From the NCBI RefSeq assembly GCF_946902915.1, contig NZ_CAMPPY010000007.1, positions 44,110 through 108,109 on the forward strand: a stretch of DNA of 64,000 nucleotides, written 5' to 3'. Below are positions 1 to 10,261 of this stretch, piece by piece. The notes beneath the pieces were generated by a model that was not told the origin of the DNA, made no database searches, and worked only from the letters and a program-made list of their open reading frames with translations. Position numbers and translations under genes: made by a program. Source of the stretch: Streptococcus sp. Marseille-Q5986. GTDB lineage: Bacteria > Bacillota > Bacilli > Lactobacillales > Streptococcaceae. The first letter of the stretch is position 1. Each line of letters starts with the position of its first letter.

Positions 1-4
1 CTAG

Positions 5-94
5 CTACCTTGCTACCCTAAGAATAATTCCTGATTTTTCTTTTTTAAATAAGCCTTTTATCATTTTCTTTTCAAACTCTGTTAGATTTAACAT
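5..94 (-). CDS. Small ORF, 29 residues, unknown function
   Basis: The peptide begins MLNLTEFEKKMIKGLFKK and is Lys-rich and amphipathic. It has a good ribosome binding site (GGGGTGAGG) a few bases before the ATG. The TAG stop lies next to the window edge. This could be a real small protein or the start of a larger gene ended by an early stop; I cannot tell. Upstream on the same strand is a promoter embedded in a 9-bp inverted repeat (192-236), so expression is probably controlled by a repressor. I do not recognise the family. Confidence 0.4.
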   Translation of the reverse strand: MLNLTEFEKKMIKGLFKKEKSGIILRVAR

Positions 95-191
95 AGTCCT
101 CACCCCTTTCTAGGCTATCTATTATACATTTTCAAGAAATAGATTTATTGAAAATGAGGTTTTCTAAGGAAGTCATTTTCCTTATGTTTCT

Positions 192-236
192 ACTATACCA
201 CTTTGGTCAGTAAAAGTCAATAAGTTTCTGACCAAA
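192..236 (-). promoter_or_regulatory. Minus-strand promoter overlapped by a 9-bp inverted-repeat operator
   Basis: A -35 (TTGACT, 215-220) and -10 (TATAGT, 192-197, preceded by TG) are 17 bp apart on the minus strand. Perfect arms TTTGGTCAG (202-210) and CTGACCAAA (228-236) sit in the spacer and just upstream of the -35. This is the geometry of a repressor site (TetR- or MarR-type, inference). It drives leftward transcription into the 29-residue ORF and out of the window. Confidence 0.6.
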
Positions 237-267
237 TTTGACTATTTTTTAAAAAGTTTTTAAAACA

Positions 268-299
268 CAAGAAAACCAGTTAGATCAACTGGCTTTCTT
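268..299 (-). terminator. Terminator after pflB
   Basis: The stem CCAGTTAGATCAACTGG is flanked by A-rich and T-rich runs. It lies 18 bp past the pflB stop and could work in both directions. Confidence 0.75.
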
Positions 300-316
300 T
301 CTATTCTAGTTGAATA

Positions 317-2632
317 TTAGCTCAAGGCGTCATCCATTGAGAGAACCTCGTGGAAGACACGTTGTGTCAATTCAGTTTTTTGTTCTGGAGTGAGGTATTT
401 AGTGTTTACACAGTATCCAGAGATACGTACGATAACGTCTTCACCTGACATGATCTTTTCGTAAACATCGTTCAAGTCCATAACGTTCAAGTTAACGTGT
501 TGTCCACCGTTTTCAAAGTAACCATCAAGGATTGTTACCAAGTTATCAACTTGTTCGTCACGAGTCTTACCAAGAGCGCGAGGTGAAACTTGTGTAGTCA
601 ATGAGATACCGTCAGCTGCGTAACTAAAGTCAAGGCTAGAAAGTGAGTTCAAGTTTTGCAACCATCCGCCTTTAGCTTTGTTAGATGGGTTAGCACCTGG
701 TGAGAAAAATTCAAGTTTAGACAAGTTCACAGACCCATCTTCGTTGAGATATACACCTTTGTGGACTGGTGAGTTACCAGTTTGTTTAGAGTAAGCAACG
801 TTAGATGTGATGGTCAAAAGTGATACTGTAGCTTCTGCGTTCTTGTAGAGTTTGTGGCTACGTAGACGAGTAGTGTAAGCTTCGATCAACCATTCTGCCA
901 ATTCGTTTGAACGTGGGTCATCTTCACCCCAACGTGGGTATTCACCGATTGTTTCGTAATCGTAGATGTAGCCATTTTCATCACGGATTGGTTTAACTGT
1001 AGCGTACTTGATAGCTGACAATGTATCAACAGTGTTGGCAAATCCACAGATACCGAATCCCATGTTGGCACGTTGTTTAGTTGGCAAGAAGGCCATTTGA
1101 ACAGCTTCGTAGTTGTACTTATCAGTCATGTAGTGAATGATGTTCAAAGCATCTACGTAAGTGTCAGTCAACCAGTCAAGAGATTTTTCAAAGTTCGCTT
1201 TAACTGATTCGAATTCAAGAACTTCGTCACGGATTGGTTCGATGTCAAATACTTTGTAGTCTTTGTGAACATCGTCGTAACCACCGTTCAAACCAGTAAG
1301 AAGGGCTTTCAATACGTTTACACGAGCACCGAAGTACTGGATGTTATGGCGTTGTTCTTCATTTTCTGGGTCAAGTGGAGATACACAGCATGAGATACAG
1401 CTCATTTCACCATATCCGTCTTTAGCCATTGTTGTTACACCTTCGTATTGGATAGAAGAGTGTTTGTGGCTCATATGCATACAGTAGCGACGGAAGTTGT
1501 ATGGCAATTTATCAGTCCAAAGAACTGTCAAGTTTGGTTCTGGAGAGTTACCGATGTTGTCAAGAGTGTTCAAGAAACGGTAGTCCATCTTAGTAACACG
1601 GTGACGACCGTCGTTACCCATACCTGCCATAGAAGTTGTGATAAAGGTTGGGTCACCTGAGTACAATTGGTCATAAGCTTTAGTACGAGCAAATTTAACT
1701 GTACGAAGTTTCATAACGAAATCATCAACGAATTCTTGGATTTCTGATTCAGTAAATGTACCACGAGCAAGGTCACGTTCTGCAAAGATGTCCAATACGA
1801 TTGGCACACGTCCTAGAGATGTAGCAGCACCGTTGATAACACGGCAGACAGACATGAAAGCGATGTTAACCCATTGGATTGCTTCTTTAACGTTCATCGC
1901 TGGTTTGCGAACGTCAACTCCGTAAAGGTCACCCAAGCGAACAACTTGTTGCAATGCTTGGTATTGAAGGTTGATTTCTTCACGAAGACGGATTGTTTCT
2001 TCATCGATTTCTTCGATTGCATTCCAGTCGTTTACTTTTTCTTGCATCAAGTAGTCTGCACCGTAAAGAGCAAGACGTGCGTAAACACCGATGATACGTC
2101 CGCGTGAGTAGGCATCTGGAAGACCAGTTACAGTGTGTGCGTGACGAGCGCGACGAATGTTTGAAGTGTAGGCACGGAAGATACCGTCGTTAACTGTTGT
2201 TACATATTTAGTGAAGATTTCGTGAACAGCTGAGTCTGGTTCGTATCCATTTTCTTTCAAAGTAGTTTCAGCCATACGGATACCACCTTTTGGCATGAAA
2301 TTCAATTTGAAGAGTTCATCGTTTTGGATACCGAAGATCACTTCGTTTTCTTTGTCAATAAATCCAGCAGGAATATCAGCAATAGATGTTGGACGAGTGT
2401 CCATTGGGAAACGAGTTTCTTCGTAGTGTGCTTTTGTTTCTTCTACGATTTTTTTGATGTGAAGCGATCGTTCTGTTGGGCCAGCAAGGAAGCTTTCGTC
2501 TCCATCGTAAGGTGTGTAGTTAGCTTGAACGAAGCGAGAAATACTTGCTTTTTCTTTCCAATCTACGCCTTTGAAGCCTTCCCAAGCTTTATCAAAAATA
2601 TCTTGCGCTTCAACAATTGTCTTAACAACCAT
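317..2632 (-). CDS. pflB: Formate C-acetyltransferase (pyruvate formate-lyase)
   Basis: This 771-residue glycyl-radical enzyme converts pyruvate and CoA to acetyl-CoA and formate in mixed-acid fermentation. The sequence shows the paired catalytic cysteines in [13 protein letters not shown] in the middle of the protein and the C-terminal glycyl-radical motif [10 protein letters not shown]. The length matches the streptococcal family. It needs an activating enzyme (PflA), which is not in this window. It is monocistronic, with its own terminator. A cre-like site lies upstream at 2731-2744, consistent with known carbon-catabolite control of pfl in streptococci. Confidence 0.97.
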   Translation of the reverse strand: MVVKTIVEAQDIFDKAWEGFKGVDWKEKASISRFVQANYTPYDGDESFLAGPTERSLHIKKIVEETKAHYEETRFPMDTRPTSIADIPAGFIDKENEVIFGIQNDELFKLNFMPKGGIRMAETTLKENGYEPDSAVHEIFTKYVTTVNDGIFRAYTSNIRRARHAHTVTGLPDAYSRGRIIGVYARLALYGADYLMQEKVNDWNAIEEIDEETIRLREEINLQYQALQQVVRLGDLYGVDVRKPAMNVKEAIQWVNIAFMSVCRVINGAATSLGRVPIVLDIFAERDLARGTFTESEIQEFVDDFVMKLRTVKFARTKAYDQLYSGDPTFITTSMAGMGNDGRHRVTKMDYRFLNTLDNIGNSPEPNLTVLWTDKLPYNFRRYCMHMSHKHSSIQYEGVTTMAKDGYGEMSCISCCVSPLDPENEEQRHNIQYFGARVNVLKALLTGLNGGYDDVHKDYKVFDIEPIRDEVLEFESVKANFEKSLDWLTDTYVDALNIIHYMTDKYNYEAVQMAFLPTKQRANMGFGICGFANTVDTLSAIKYATVKPIRDENGYIYDYETIGEYPRWGEDDPRSNELAEWLIEAYTTRLRSHKLYKNAEATVSLLTITSNVAYSKQTGNSPVHKGVYLNEDGSVNLSKLEFFSPGANPSNKAKGGWLQNLNSLSSLDFSYAADGISLTTQVSPRALGKTRDEQVDNLVTILDGYFENGGQHVNLNVMDLNDVYEKIMSGEDVIVRISGYCVNTKYLTPEQKTELTQRVFHEVLSMDDALS

Positions 2633-2686
2633 GTTAATGTCCTCATTTTCTTTCTAGTAACAACTATCTGTTACATTCATAAATCA

Positions 2687-2744
2687 AGTATACCACATGG
2701 TAACCGATTTCAACAAGGAGAAAACAGCCTTTTTAGCGCTTTCT
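2687..2744 (-). promoter_or_regulatory. pflB promoter region with cre-like site
   Basis: On the minus strand an extended -10 (TGGTATACT; core 2687-2692) has a weak -35 about 18 bp upstream. Further upstream, 2731-2744 reads GAAAGCGCTA within a 14-mer that matches the CcpA cre consensus at 12 of 14 positions. The site also lies just upstream of the divergent promoter at 2758-2786, so it could influence both genes. Confidence 0.5.
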
Positions 2745-2757
2745 TTTATAATACAGT

Positions 2758-2786
2758 TTGACAAATAGGGTTATCTGTGTTATAAT
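2758..2786 (+). promoter_or_regulatory. Consensus sigma-A promoter for the membrane-protein/dinB pair
   Basis: TTGACA (2758-2763), 17 bp, TATAAT (2781-2786): both hexamers are perfect. It drives the gene starting at 2861 and probably dinB. Confidence 0.8.
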
Positions 2787-2860
2787 TTTGAAAAGTTAAA
2801 TGAAAACAGGAAAAGAGTCTAATAAACTTAGATAGTTTATAAAGTTAAGGGGGACTTATC

Positions 2861-3521
2861 ATGAAAAAAAAGTAAAAATATTACGGACTTTGATTTTCTG
2901 CGGTTAGCCTTGTATACTACTGCTGCCTTTTTATTTGAATTATTACTGGTGACCGTGGAAGGATTTTGGGGGATTTCACTTTATCATGCAACAAGGTTTC
3001 AGATGATTGCTCACTGGATAGTGACTAGTTTGGGCTGGTTTAGTTTCGGTTTCGGTATTATTGCTCTGACTAAAAAACAAACTGGCTTTGACCTTTTGAA
3101 AACGGAGAAAAAAACTGTGTCTGTTTGGCAATGGTTGGCGATTGTCTTGAGTTTTATCCTTATTACACTTGTCCAATACTGGGATTGGAAGGGTTTCAAA
3201 ATTTTGATTGAATTGCAGCATTTCGGTTGGTTGAAGTTTCTATTTCAATATATCTATTATGCTGCTGATAGTTTCCTGATTTCTATGGTACTGGTTTTCG
3301 GACAAAAAGCTTTTGAGACTTGGTTTAAAAATTATAAAGTTTCCTATGGCGGTATTCTCTTAGGTTTGACATGGGGCTTGATGCATGTCTTGTCAAAGGG
3401 AAGTGTCTTGACAGGAATATTAACTTGTTTGGCTGGTTTTCTATTCGGCAGTGTTTATCTCCTAGTGAATAAAGATTACAAGAAGACTCTCGTCATTGTG
3501 ACTTGCTTATTTATGCTTTAA
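2861..3521 (+). pseudogene. Multipass membrane protein (CPBP-like) with a frameshift in an A8 tract at its start
   Basis: The best ribosome binding site (AAGGGGGA) serves the ATG at 2861. That ATG is followed by eight A residues and reaches a stop after three more codons. Dropping one A gives MKKSKNITDFDFLRLALYTT and runs in frame into the rest of the protein. As the sequence stands, the long frame opens only at a TTG (2910) without a ribosome site and gives 203 residues. About six hydrophobic segments are visible; WGLMHVL resembles the FxxxH part of CPBP (Abi) proteins. The gene may be off, slip-corrected or a sequence error. It ends 18 bp before dinB, so the two are probably co-transcribed. 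Confidence 0.6.
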
Positions 3522-3539
3522 AAGATTCTAGGAGACGGC

Positions 3540-4601
3540 ATGTTAATTTTTCCGCTTATCAATGACACATCGCGAAAAATCCTCCATATCGATATGGATG
3601 CCTTTTTTGCTGCGGTGGAAATCAGAGATAATCCTAAGTTAAGGGGCAAACCTGTCATCATTGGGAATGACCCCAGACAAACAGGTGGGCGGGGAGTCGT
3701 TTCTACCTGTAGCTATGAGGCACGAGCTTTTGGTGTTCATTCAGCCATGAGTTCTAAAGAAGCTTATGAGCGCTGTCCCCAAGCTGTTTTCATTTCAGGA
3801 AATTATGAAAAATACAAGAGTGTAGGACTTGAGATTCGAGCTATTTTTAAACGCTACACTGATTTGATCGAACCTATGAGTATTGACGAGGCTTACTTGG
3901 ATGTGACGGAAAATAAACTCGGTATCAAGTCAGCCGTCAAAATAGCCCGCCTCATCCAACAAGATATCTGGCAGGAGCTACACCTGACTGCTTCTGCAGG
4001 CGTCTCTTATAACAAATTCCTAGCTAAAATGGCTAGTGACTATCAAAAACCACATGGTTTGACAGTTATCCTCCCAGATCAGGCTGAGGATTTTCTCAAA
4101 CAAATGGACATTGCTAAATTTCACGGCGTGGGCAAAAAAACAGTTGAACGGCTTCATGAAATGGGCATTTATACTGGTGAAGACTTATTGGACGTTTCTG
4201 AAGTCACTTTAATCGATCGGTTTGGCAGACTCGGTTTTGATCTTTATCGAAAGGCTAGAGGCATTCATAATTCACCGGTCAAGGCCAATCGTATTCGCAA
4301 GTCCATTGGCAAAGAAAAAACCTACGGAAAAATCTTGCAAGTAGAAGAAGACATCAAAAAAGAGCTGACTCTTCTCTCAGAAAAAGTAGCTCACAATCTC
4401 AGCACGCAGGAAAAAGCTGGAAAAATCATTATCCTCAAAATACGATATGCTGACTTCTCTACTCTAACTAGACGAAAAAGCCTCCCACAAGCAACACAGG
4501 ACGCTAGTCAGATTTCTCAAACTGCCCTTCAACTCTACGAAGAACTAGCTGAAAAAGAAAAAGGCATTCGTTTGCTAGGAGTCACAGCAACAGGATTTTA
4601 A
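3540..4601 (+). CDS. dinB: DNA polymerase IV (Y-family translesion polymerase)
   Basis: The protein has 353 residues. Catalytic carboxylate motifs are visible: [12 protein letters not shown] near the N terminus and MSIDEAYLD around residue 115. The steric-gate/fingers segment with [14 protein letters not shown] is present, followed by helix-hairpin-helix ([12 protein letters not shown]) and little-finger domains. It performs error-prone bypass of DNA lesions in the cytoplasm. It follows the membrane-protein gene by 18 bp and ends at a bidirectional terminator shared with uppP. Confidence 0.95.
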   Translation: MLIFPLINDTSRKILHIDMDAFFAAVEIRDNPKLRGKPVIIGNDPRQTGGRGVVSTCSYEARAFGVHSAMSSKEAYERCPQAVFISGNYEKYKSVGLEIRAIFKRYTDLIEPMSIDEAYLDVTENKLGIKSAVKIARLIQQDIWQELHLTASAGVSYNKFLAKMASDYQKPHGLTVILPDQAEDFLKQMDIAKFHGVGKKTVERLHEMGIYTGEDLLDVSEVTLIDRFGRLGFDLYRKARGIHNSPVKANRIRKSIGKEKTYGKILQVEEDIKKELTLLSEKVAHNLSTQEKAGKIIILKIRYADFSTLTRRKSLPQATQDASQISQTALQLYEELAEKEKGIRLLGVTATGF

Positions 4602-4635
4602 AAAGCTTGAAGGAAGATTCTCTCAAGCTTTTTCT
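4601..4635. terminator. Bidirectional terminator between dinB and uppP
   Basis: Perfect arms AAAAGCTTGA and TCAAGCTTTT enclose a 12-nt loop. The two genes converge on it. Confidence 0.85.
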
Positions 4636-5480
4636 TATACAAATAAACGCACAAAACTATAGAGCAACAAGACACTACCGAGTACGATACGGTATTTACC
4701 AAAGAGTGTAAAGTCGTGCTTCTTCACATATCCGGTCAAGAAGCGAATAGCAACCATGCTGACCGCGAAGGCTACTCCCATAGCAACCAAAAGCAGGAAT
4801 AGTTGTCCAAAACTCAAAAGTTGACCTGCTTTTATAAATTTGAAAATCTTTAAAGCACTAGCCCCAAACATAACAGGAATTCCGAGGTAGAAGGTAAACT
4901 CTGTTACGACAGAGCGACTCGTTCCATTTAACAAACCACCGACAATCGTCGCACCTGAGCGGCTCGTTCCTGGGAAGAGGGCGAGGACTTGGAAGAGTCC
5001 GATATAGAGAGCTGTCTTGTAGGGAAGCTTTTCAAGTTCTGTAACTGTTGGTTCAATAGCTTGCGCCTTATTTCTTTTTTCAAGATAGATAAAGGCAACC
5101 CCATAGATAATCAACATAATAGCAACTGATACCATATTGTGAAAATGAGTGTCAAACCAATCATCCAACTTAAAGACTAGCAATAAAGGCAAGGTCGCAA
5201 CGAGGACTTTTGACCACAATTGCCAAGTTCGACGGACTTCGACCTCATTTTTACCAGGTTTGAAGGGATTGAGCTTGTTAAAGTAAATCACCATAACCGC
5301 TAAGATAGCACCGAGCTGAATGACAACATTAAACATGGACATGAAGGCTTCATTTTGGTCCTTGTATTGTACAAATTCTTCAACCAAAATCAAGTGACCC
5401 GTACTTGAAATGGGCAACCATTCCGTAATTCCTTCAACAATCCCAAAAAAGATTGACTTCAAAATTTCAATAAGATACAT
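4635..5480 (-). CDS. uppP: Undecaprenyl-diphosphatase (bacitracin resistance, BacA type)
   Basis: This 281-residue integral membrane enzyme dephosphorylates undecaprenyl pyrophosphate, recycling the lipid carrier for peptidoglycan and teichoic acid synthesis. Signature segments are present: [20 protein letters not shown] near residues 13-32 and [10 protein letters not shown] around residue 170. Both hold the family's catalytic Glu, Ser and Arg residues. There are about eight membrane segments. The length is normal. It is monocistronic. Confidence 0.96.
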   Translation of the reverse strand: MYLIEILKSIFFGIVEGITEWLPISSTGHLILVEEFVQYKDQNEAFMSMFNVVIQLGAILAVMVIYFNKLNPFKPGKNEVEVRRTWQLWSKVLVATLPLLLVFKLDDWFDTHFHNMVSVAIMLIIYGVAFIYLEKRNKAQAIEPTVTELEKLPYKTALYIGLFQVLALFPGTSRSGATIVGGLLNGTSRSVVTEFTFYLGIPVMFGASALKIFKFIKAGQLLSFGQLFLLLVAMGVAFAVSMVAIRFLTGYVKKHDFTLFGKYRIVLGSVLLLYSFVRLFV

Positions 5481-5539
5481 GTATTACTCCTTTTTCTGTC
5501 CTCTATTATAGCATAATTTCAGATTCTGCGATAGATTTT

Positions 5540-7441
5540 TTAGAAGGCACCAATGCTACTACCACCTCCGCCTCCTGAGAATCCTCCACCTGAAGAACCA
5601 CTTCCAGAAGATACAGGGTAGTTGCTTGCTGTATTTGCGACCGCTGCATAGTATTTCATCTGTCCAGTATAGGTATGGAGCTGTGTATACCAGCCATAGG
5701 CAATGTAACTATCTAAGTCTGGATTCTCAAGATGAATTTGCCGAACTTTCATTAACTGACTGACCTTTTTGGCATAACCAAAAAGAGTTGCATATACCAG
5801 AAGGCGATTCCAAAGGACGATACTTTCCAACTCAGCCTTGCCTAGACGGGCGATATTGCGAAGCATGTTTTTAAAACTCTTCCAGTGATAGTAAACCTCT
5901 GCCCCTTCATCTGTCAAAACACCATTATCGTAATACCCATATGTTACAGCATAAATTAGCACTAAAATAATGGAAGCAAGTAATCCCAAAAAGAGGAGGT
6001 GGAACGAAACAAAACCATACGTGTTCCAACTACAGTAGAAGAATAGCCAGCTCCCTACGGCTGAACCAATTAATCCAATCCACATAGCCAGAGATAGTTT
6101 CTTCTCACCCGTACTCAAAGGACGGTAATAATTTGGAATACGCAACACATGCACCTTGTCTTTGACGCGCTTTTCAATGTTAGAGATGCGCCTATCAAAC
6201 GAACGTTTCAGCTGCTTCCCTATCTCCTGAACCTGCTTTGCATCCTTTTTAGAAACTCCACGATGAATACTTGATGAAACCTGATAATCTGAAAACAGAT
6301 CCGAAATTACCAACTCTTTCTTATCTGAAAAGCAAAGTATCAGATATTCCTTCTCAAAATTTACCAATCCACTTTCATTTATGATTTTAAGAATTGGCTT
6401 TTTTTCCTCTTTCTTAATAGCCCTTAATAGCCAAATGCCCTCTATCTACCAGATCCAGCAAAGTAGCCTGAATGACTCGTTCAAATGTAAAACGACCAAG
6501 TCCTTTTACTCCCGGTTTCATTTCGCCCAGTGATAAGGAGTATACACTCTCTGCTAAAACCATTGGCGACCAATCCATAGGTGGCTCATAGAGACGATGG
6601 TTCTTAGCAAATTTCTTCTTGGGACTAATTTCTTTTTTGAAACGTTTATAAAAGATTAAACCGATAAACAGAAAAACCGTCAAAACAATTGGAATAAGCC
6701 ACATCATCACAATCTTGTCCGAAGCTTTTTCACTTGCTATTTCAAGCTCAACTCTTTTAAACCAAATGAGGTTATCAGATACCAAGTCTTGATCCGGAGC
6801 TTCTGCAAAAGCACTTCTCGACCAATAAGCATGTAGTTCCACCTGACGATTTCTCGGAAGACCTTTCATCTTGACCTGGTAGAAATCATTTACCTTTTTG
6901 ACACTAGCTTCCTTAAAGAGTTTTCCTGTATGGAAATAGAGTTTCTCCGCTAGATTTTCAGAGCTGACCTTGAACTCAAACTCTTTAATATCTCCTGAAC
7001 TATCTGTCAAGGGTTGCCAATTTAACTCCGCTATATCCTTGTATAAGAAGAGAAGATTTGATAGTTTCCAGGTAACCGTCACCCGAACAGTATTTCCAGC
7101 ATTGTAAATTTTTACCTTGTATAAAAGGAAACATTTTGAATAATTTGCCCATTTTTAGACACTTGAACGGTCGGGTCGGGATCAATGTCAAATCCTTCTG
7201 GCATTTTCCCAGCTTTTCCTAGTCCAACTAGCTGGCCATTATAATCATCTCCAAAACGGTAGGTGATTGTTTCCTTAAAAATCGCAGTATTATCTGCATG
7301 AATATTCAAATCTCCCCGATAGGATAAGATATCAAAGTCTACTGCAAAAACTAAGCTCGGCATAAATAATAAACAAGCAAATACCAAAGTCACCAGCCAT
7401 CTTTTTTTCACAATTGATTCCCTTTCAAATCTTTTCACCAT
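5540..7441 (-). pseudogene. DUF2207 membrane protein, split by two frameshifts
   Basis: Three consecutive open pieces (7441-7112, 7082-6414, 6367-5540) together make one DUF2207 protein of about 630 residues. The order is signal peptide, N-terminal beta-rich domain, transmembrane helix (MMWLIPIVLTVFLFIGLIF), cytoplasmic region with further membrane helices, and the Gly-rich tail GGGFSGGGGGSS typical of the family. The first break is a one-base shift near 7110, after SFYTR. The second is caused by a tandem 10-bp duplication at 6413-6432. Function of the family is unknown. Downstream is uppP and upstream is the divergent glutamine transporter. Confidence 0.75.
6413..6432. repeat. 10-bp tandem duplication that breaks the DUF2207 frame
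   Basis: CTTAATAGCC occurs twice in direct succession. Removing one copy restores an open frame (AIKKEEKKPILK) joining the second and third pieces of the DUF2207 gene. Confidence 0.85.
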
Positions 7442-7475
7442 TATATCATTTTTTATAAGTAAAGGCTTACTTGTA

Positions 7476-7504
7476 TTGAAAATCTCACCATTTTTAGATA
7501 CAAT
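7476..7504 (+). promoter_or_regulatory. Promoter of the glutamine-type ABC transporter
   Basis: TTGAAA (7476-7481), 17 bp, TACAAT (7499-7504), followed by an AGGAG ribosome site before the ATG at 7543. Confidence 0.65.
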
Positions 7505-7542
7505 AGAGAGAAGTCATTTTTAGACTAGAAATAGGAGAAAAC

Positions 7543-9108
7543 ATGAAAAAATTATGCTTATCTATCCTTGCCAGCCTAGCCCTTATCTTAGGACTAGTTA
7601 GCCAAGTCCAAGCCGACGAATATTTACGCATCGGGATGGAGGCTGCTTACGCTCCCTTCAACTGGACCCAAGACGACGATGGTAACGGCGCCGTCAAAAT
7701 CGACGGTACCAACCAATATGCCAACGGCTACGATGTTCAAATTGCTAAAAAGATTGCCAAAGACCTTGGTAAGGAACCTTTGGTTGTGAAAACCAAATGG
7801 GAAGGACTTGTTCCAGCCCTTACTTCTGGCAAAATCGATATAATCATTGCCGGTATGAGCCCAACCGCTGAACGCAAACAAGAAATTGCTTTTTCAAGCA
7901 GTTACTACACTAGCGAGCCAGTTCTATTGGTCAAAAAGGACTCTGCCTATTCGAATGCCAAATCTTTAGAGGACTTTAGTGGAGCAAAAATCACTTCTCA
8001 ACAAGGTGTTTACCTTTATGATTTGATTTCCCAAATCCCTGGTGTCAAGAAAGAAACTGCCATGGGAGACTTCGCCCAATTGCGCCAAGCTCTTGAGGCT
8101 GGTGTTATTGATGCCTATGTTTCGGAACGCCCTGAAGCTCTAACTGCTGAAGCCGCAAACTCTAAGTTCAAGATGGTCCAAGTAGAACCTGGTTTCAAAA
8201 CTGGAGAAGAAGATACAGCTATCGCCATTGGACTTCGTAAAGATGACGGCCGTATCAGCCAAATCAATGCGAGTATTGAAACCATCTCCAAAGATGAACA
8301 AGTTGCACTGATGGATCGTATGATTCAGGAGCAACCTGCCCAAGCCACAACAACTGAAGAAAGTAGCAGTAATTTCTTCAACCAAGTTGCTAAAATTCTT
8401 TCTGAAAACTGGCAACAGCTCTTGCGTGGTGCTGGTATCACACTCTTAATCTCAATCATCGGAACTATCGTAGGTCTCATTATCGGTCTCGCCATTGGTG
8501 TCTTCCGTACTGCTCCTCTCTCGGAAAATAAAGCCATTTACAGTCTACAAAAACTAGTCGGTTGGATTCTCAATGTCTATATTGAAATCTTCCGTGGTAC
8601 ACCGATGATTGTTCAATCCATGGTTATCTACTATGGAACTGCTCAAGCTTTCGGGATCAACCTTGACCGGACACTTGCAGCCATTTTCATCGTCTCAATC
8701 AATACGGGTGCCTACATGACAGAAATCGTTCGTGGTGGTATTCTAGCAGTTGACAAGGGACAGTTTGAAGCTGCAACCGCTCTTGGTATGACCCACAATC
8801 AAACCATGCGTAAGATTATCCTTCCTCAGGTTGTCCGTAATATTCTACCTGCCACTGGTAATGAATTTGTCATCAATATCAAAGATACTTCTGTATTGAA
8901 CGTTATTTCAGTTGTCGAGCTTTATTTCTCAGGAAATACTGTAGCGACGCAAACCTATCAATACTTCCAGACCTTTACCATCATCGCCGTAATTTACTTT
9001 GTCCTCACCTTCACTGTGACCCGTATCCTACGTTTTATCGAACGTTATATGGACATGGACACTTACACTACAGGTGCTAACCAAATGCAAACGGGGGATT
9101 TGAAATAA
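7543..9108 (+). CDS. Amino acid (glutamine-type) ABC transporter, fused substrate-binding and permease protein
   Basis: The 521-residue protein starts with a signal peptide (to about residue 24, VQADE). An SBP_bac_3 solute-binding domain follows (about residues 28-265, with PFNWTQDD and a GMSPTAER ligand-loop motif). After a short Gln/Thr/Ser linker comes a HisM-type permease with several helices (from about 290) and an EAA loop (EAATALGMT). Fused binding/permease proteins of this type import glutamine or other polar amino acids in streptococci. The exact substrate is inferred. The stop overlaps the start of the ATPase gene by one base, so translation is probably coupled. Confidence 0.92.
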   Translation: MKKLCLSILASLALILGLVSQVQADEYLRIGMEAAYAPFNWTQDDDGNGAVKIDGTNQYANGYDVQIAKKIAKDLGKEPLVVKTKWEGLVPALTSGKIDIIIAGMSPTAERKQEIAFSSSYYTSEPVLLVKKDSAYSNAKSLEDFSGAKITSQQGVYLYDLISQIPGVKKETAMGDFAQLRQALEAGVIDAYVSERPEALTAEAANSKFKMVQVEPGFKTGEEDTAIAIGLRKDDGRISQINASIETISKDEQVALMDRMIQEQPAQATTTEESSSNFFNQVAKILSENWQQLLRGAGITLLISIIGTIVGLIIGLAIGVFRTAPLSENKAIYSLQKLVGWILNVYIEIFRGTPMIVQSMVIYYGTAQAFGINLDRTLAAIFIVSINTGAYMTEIVRGGILAVDKGQFEAATALGMTHNQTMRKIILPQVVRNILPATGNEFVINIKDTSVLNVISVVELYFSGNTVATQTYQYFQTFTIIAVIYFVLTFTVTRILRFIERYMDMDTYTTGANQMQTGDLK

Positions 9109-9848
9109 TGACACAACCAATCCTTAAAATCAAACACCTAAAAAAATCCTATGGACAAAACGAAGTGCTAAAAGACATTTCTCTCACCGTCCATAAAGGA
9201 GAGGTTATTTCCATCATCGGAAGCTCGGGAAGCGGAAAATCAACCTTCCTTCGTTCAATCAACTTACTCGAAACACCTACAGGAGGAGAGATTCTCTATC
9301 GCGGAGAAAATGTCCTAGAAAAAGGCTATAACCTCACCCATTATCGTGAAAAGCTCGGTATGGTTTTCCAATCTTTCAATCTCTTTGAAAATCTGAATGT
9401 CCTCGAAAATACCATCGTAGCCCAAACGACAGTACTCAAACGTGGCCACTCTGAAGCTGAAAAAATTGCCAAAGAGAATCTTGAAAAAGTTGGTATGGGA
9501 GAACGCTACTGGCAAGCCAAGCCGAAGCAACTTTCAGGTGGACAAAAGCAACGTGTAGCTATCGCTCGGGCACTCTCCATGAATCCTGACGCCATTCTCT
9601 TTGATGAACCTACATCTGCCCTTGACCCCGAAATGGTCGGAGAAGTCCTCAAAATTATGCAGGACCTAGCTCAAGAAGGCTTGACCATGATTGTTGTAAC
9701 CCACGAAATGGAATTTGCTCGCGACGTCTCCCACCGTGTCATCTTCATGGACAAGGGAATCATTGCAGAAGAAGGTAAACCTGAAGAACTCTTTACAAAT
9801 CCCAAAGAAGAGCGGACAAAAGAATTCCTTCAGCGTTATCTCAATTAA
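9108..9848 (+). CDS. glnQ: Amino acid ABC transporter ATPase (GlnQ family)
   Basis: The protein has 246 residues. Walker A is GSSGSGKST, the Q-loop [10 protein letters not shown], the signature LSGGQKQR and Walker [12 protein letters not shown], with the D-loop and switch His (VVTHEME) intact. It energises the transporter encoded immediately upstream. An independent but mutated relative of this family sits inside the chimera at 61250-62116. Confidence 0.95.
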   Translation: MTQPILKIKHLKKSYGQNEVLKDISLTVHKGEVISIIGSSGSGKSTFLRSINLLETPTGGEILYRGENVLEKGYNLTHYREKLGMVFQSFNLFENLNVLENTIVAQTTVLKRGHSEAEKIAKENLEKVGMGERYWQAKPKQLSGGQKQRVAIARALSMNPDAILFDEPTSALDPEMVGEVLKIMQDLAQEGLTMIVVTHEMEFARDVSHRVIFMDKGIIAEEGKPEELFTNPKEERTKEFLQRYLN

Positions 9849-9853
9849 TAAAT

Positions 9854-9882
9854 AAAGACTGCATTTTGTATGCAGTCTTTTT
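9854..9882 (+). terminator. Terminator of the glutamine transporter operon
   Basis: AAAGACTGCA and TGCAGTCTTT form a perfect stem followed by TTTTT. Confidence 0.88.
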
Positions 9883-9898
9883 CGTTTGTAATTATAAA

Positions 9899-9930
9899 GA
9901 AAAGGCAGACTCGATTCAGGAATCTGCCTG
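9899..9930 (-). terminator. Terminator of the small HTH-like gene
   Basis: On the minus strand GGCAGA and TCTGCC arms are followed by TTTTCTTT. The position is just past the stop at 9941. Confidence 0.65.
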
Positions 9931-9940
9931 TAACCACAGT

Positions 9941-10156
9941 TCAATCTTCAAATTTTTCATGATTTTTTTCATAGAAATCGATTAAACTAAGAGCTGTTTC
10001 AAATGAAATATTTTTAACTTTTGCGCGTCCTTGTGCTAGAGCAATGATAGACATTTCACGCGCATCCGTTTCTTTAGAGATACGGTAACCTGTGATCTTC
10101 TTATCACGAACCCAGCTAACAACTGCTTCTACCTTTTCAAAGTTTGACTTAACCAT
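9941..10156 (-). CDS. Small helix-turn-helix-like protein, 71 residues
   Basis: The central stretch (WVRDKKITGYRISKETDAR) looks like the first helices of a small XRE-like DNA-binding fold. The rest is acidic and basic helices. The length and the conserved look suggest a real streptococcal gene, but I cannot name a function. It has its own promoter at 10190-10218 and terminator, so it is monocistronic. The start is fixed by the AGGAG site before the ATG. Confidence 0.65.
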   Translation of the reverse strand: MVKSNFEKVEAVVSWVRDKKITGYRISKETDAREMSIIALAQGRAKVKNISFETALSLIDFYEKNHEKFED

Positions 10157-10189
10157 ATTCTTCTCCTGAATTATTCTTTACAATTCTTA

Positions 10190-10218
10190 ATTGTATACGT
10201 TTTTATTCCATCTGTCAA
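10190..10218 (-). promoter_or_regulatory. Promoter of the small HTH-like gene
   Basis: On the minus strand TTGACA (10213-10218), 17 bp, TACAAT (10190-10195). Confidence 0.7.
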
Positions 10219-10261
10219 TAAAAAACATATATTCGTCACAATTATATTATTCTGCATATTT

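Noticed and set aside
10230..10237. GACGAATA on the minus strand as a second combox
   Set aside because: First base differs from TNCGAATA and a full sigma-A promoter lies downstream, so chance is likely.
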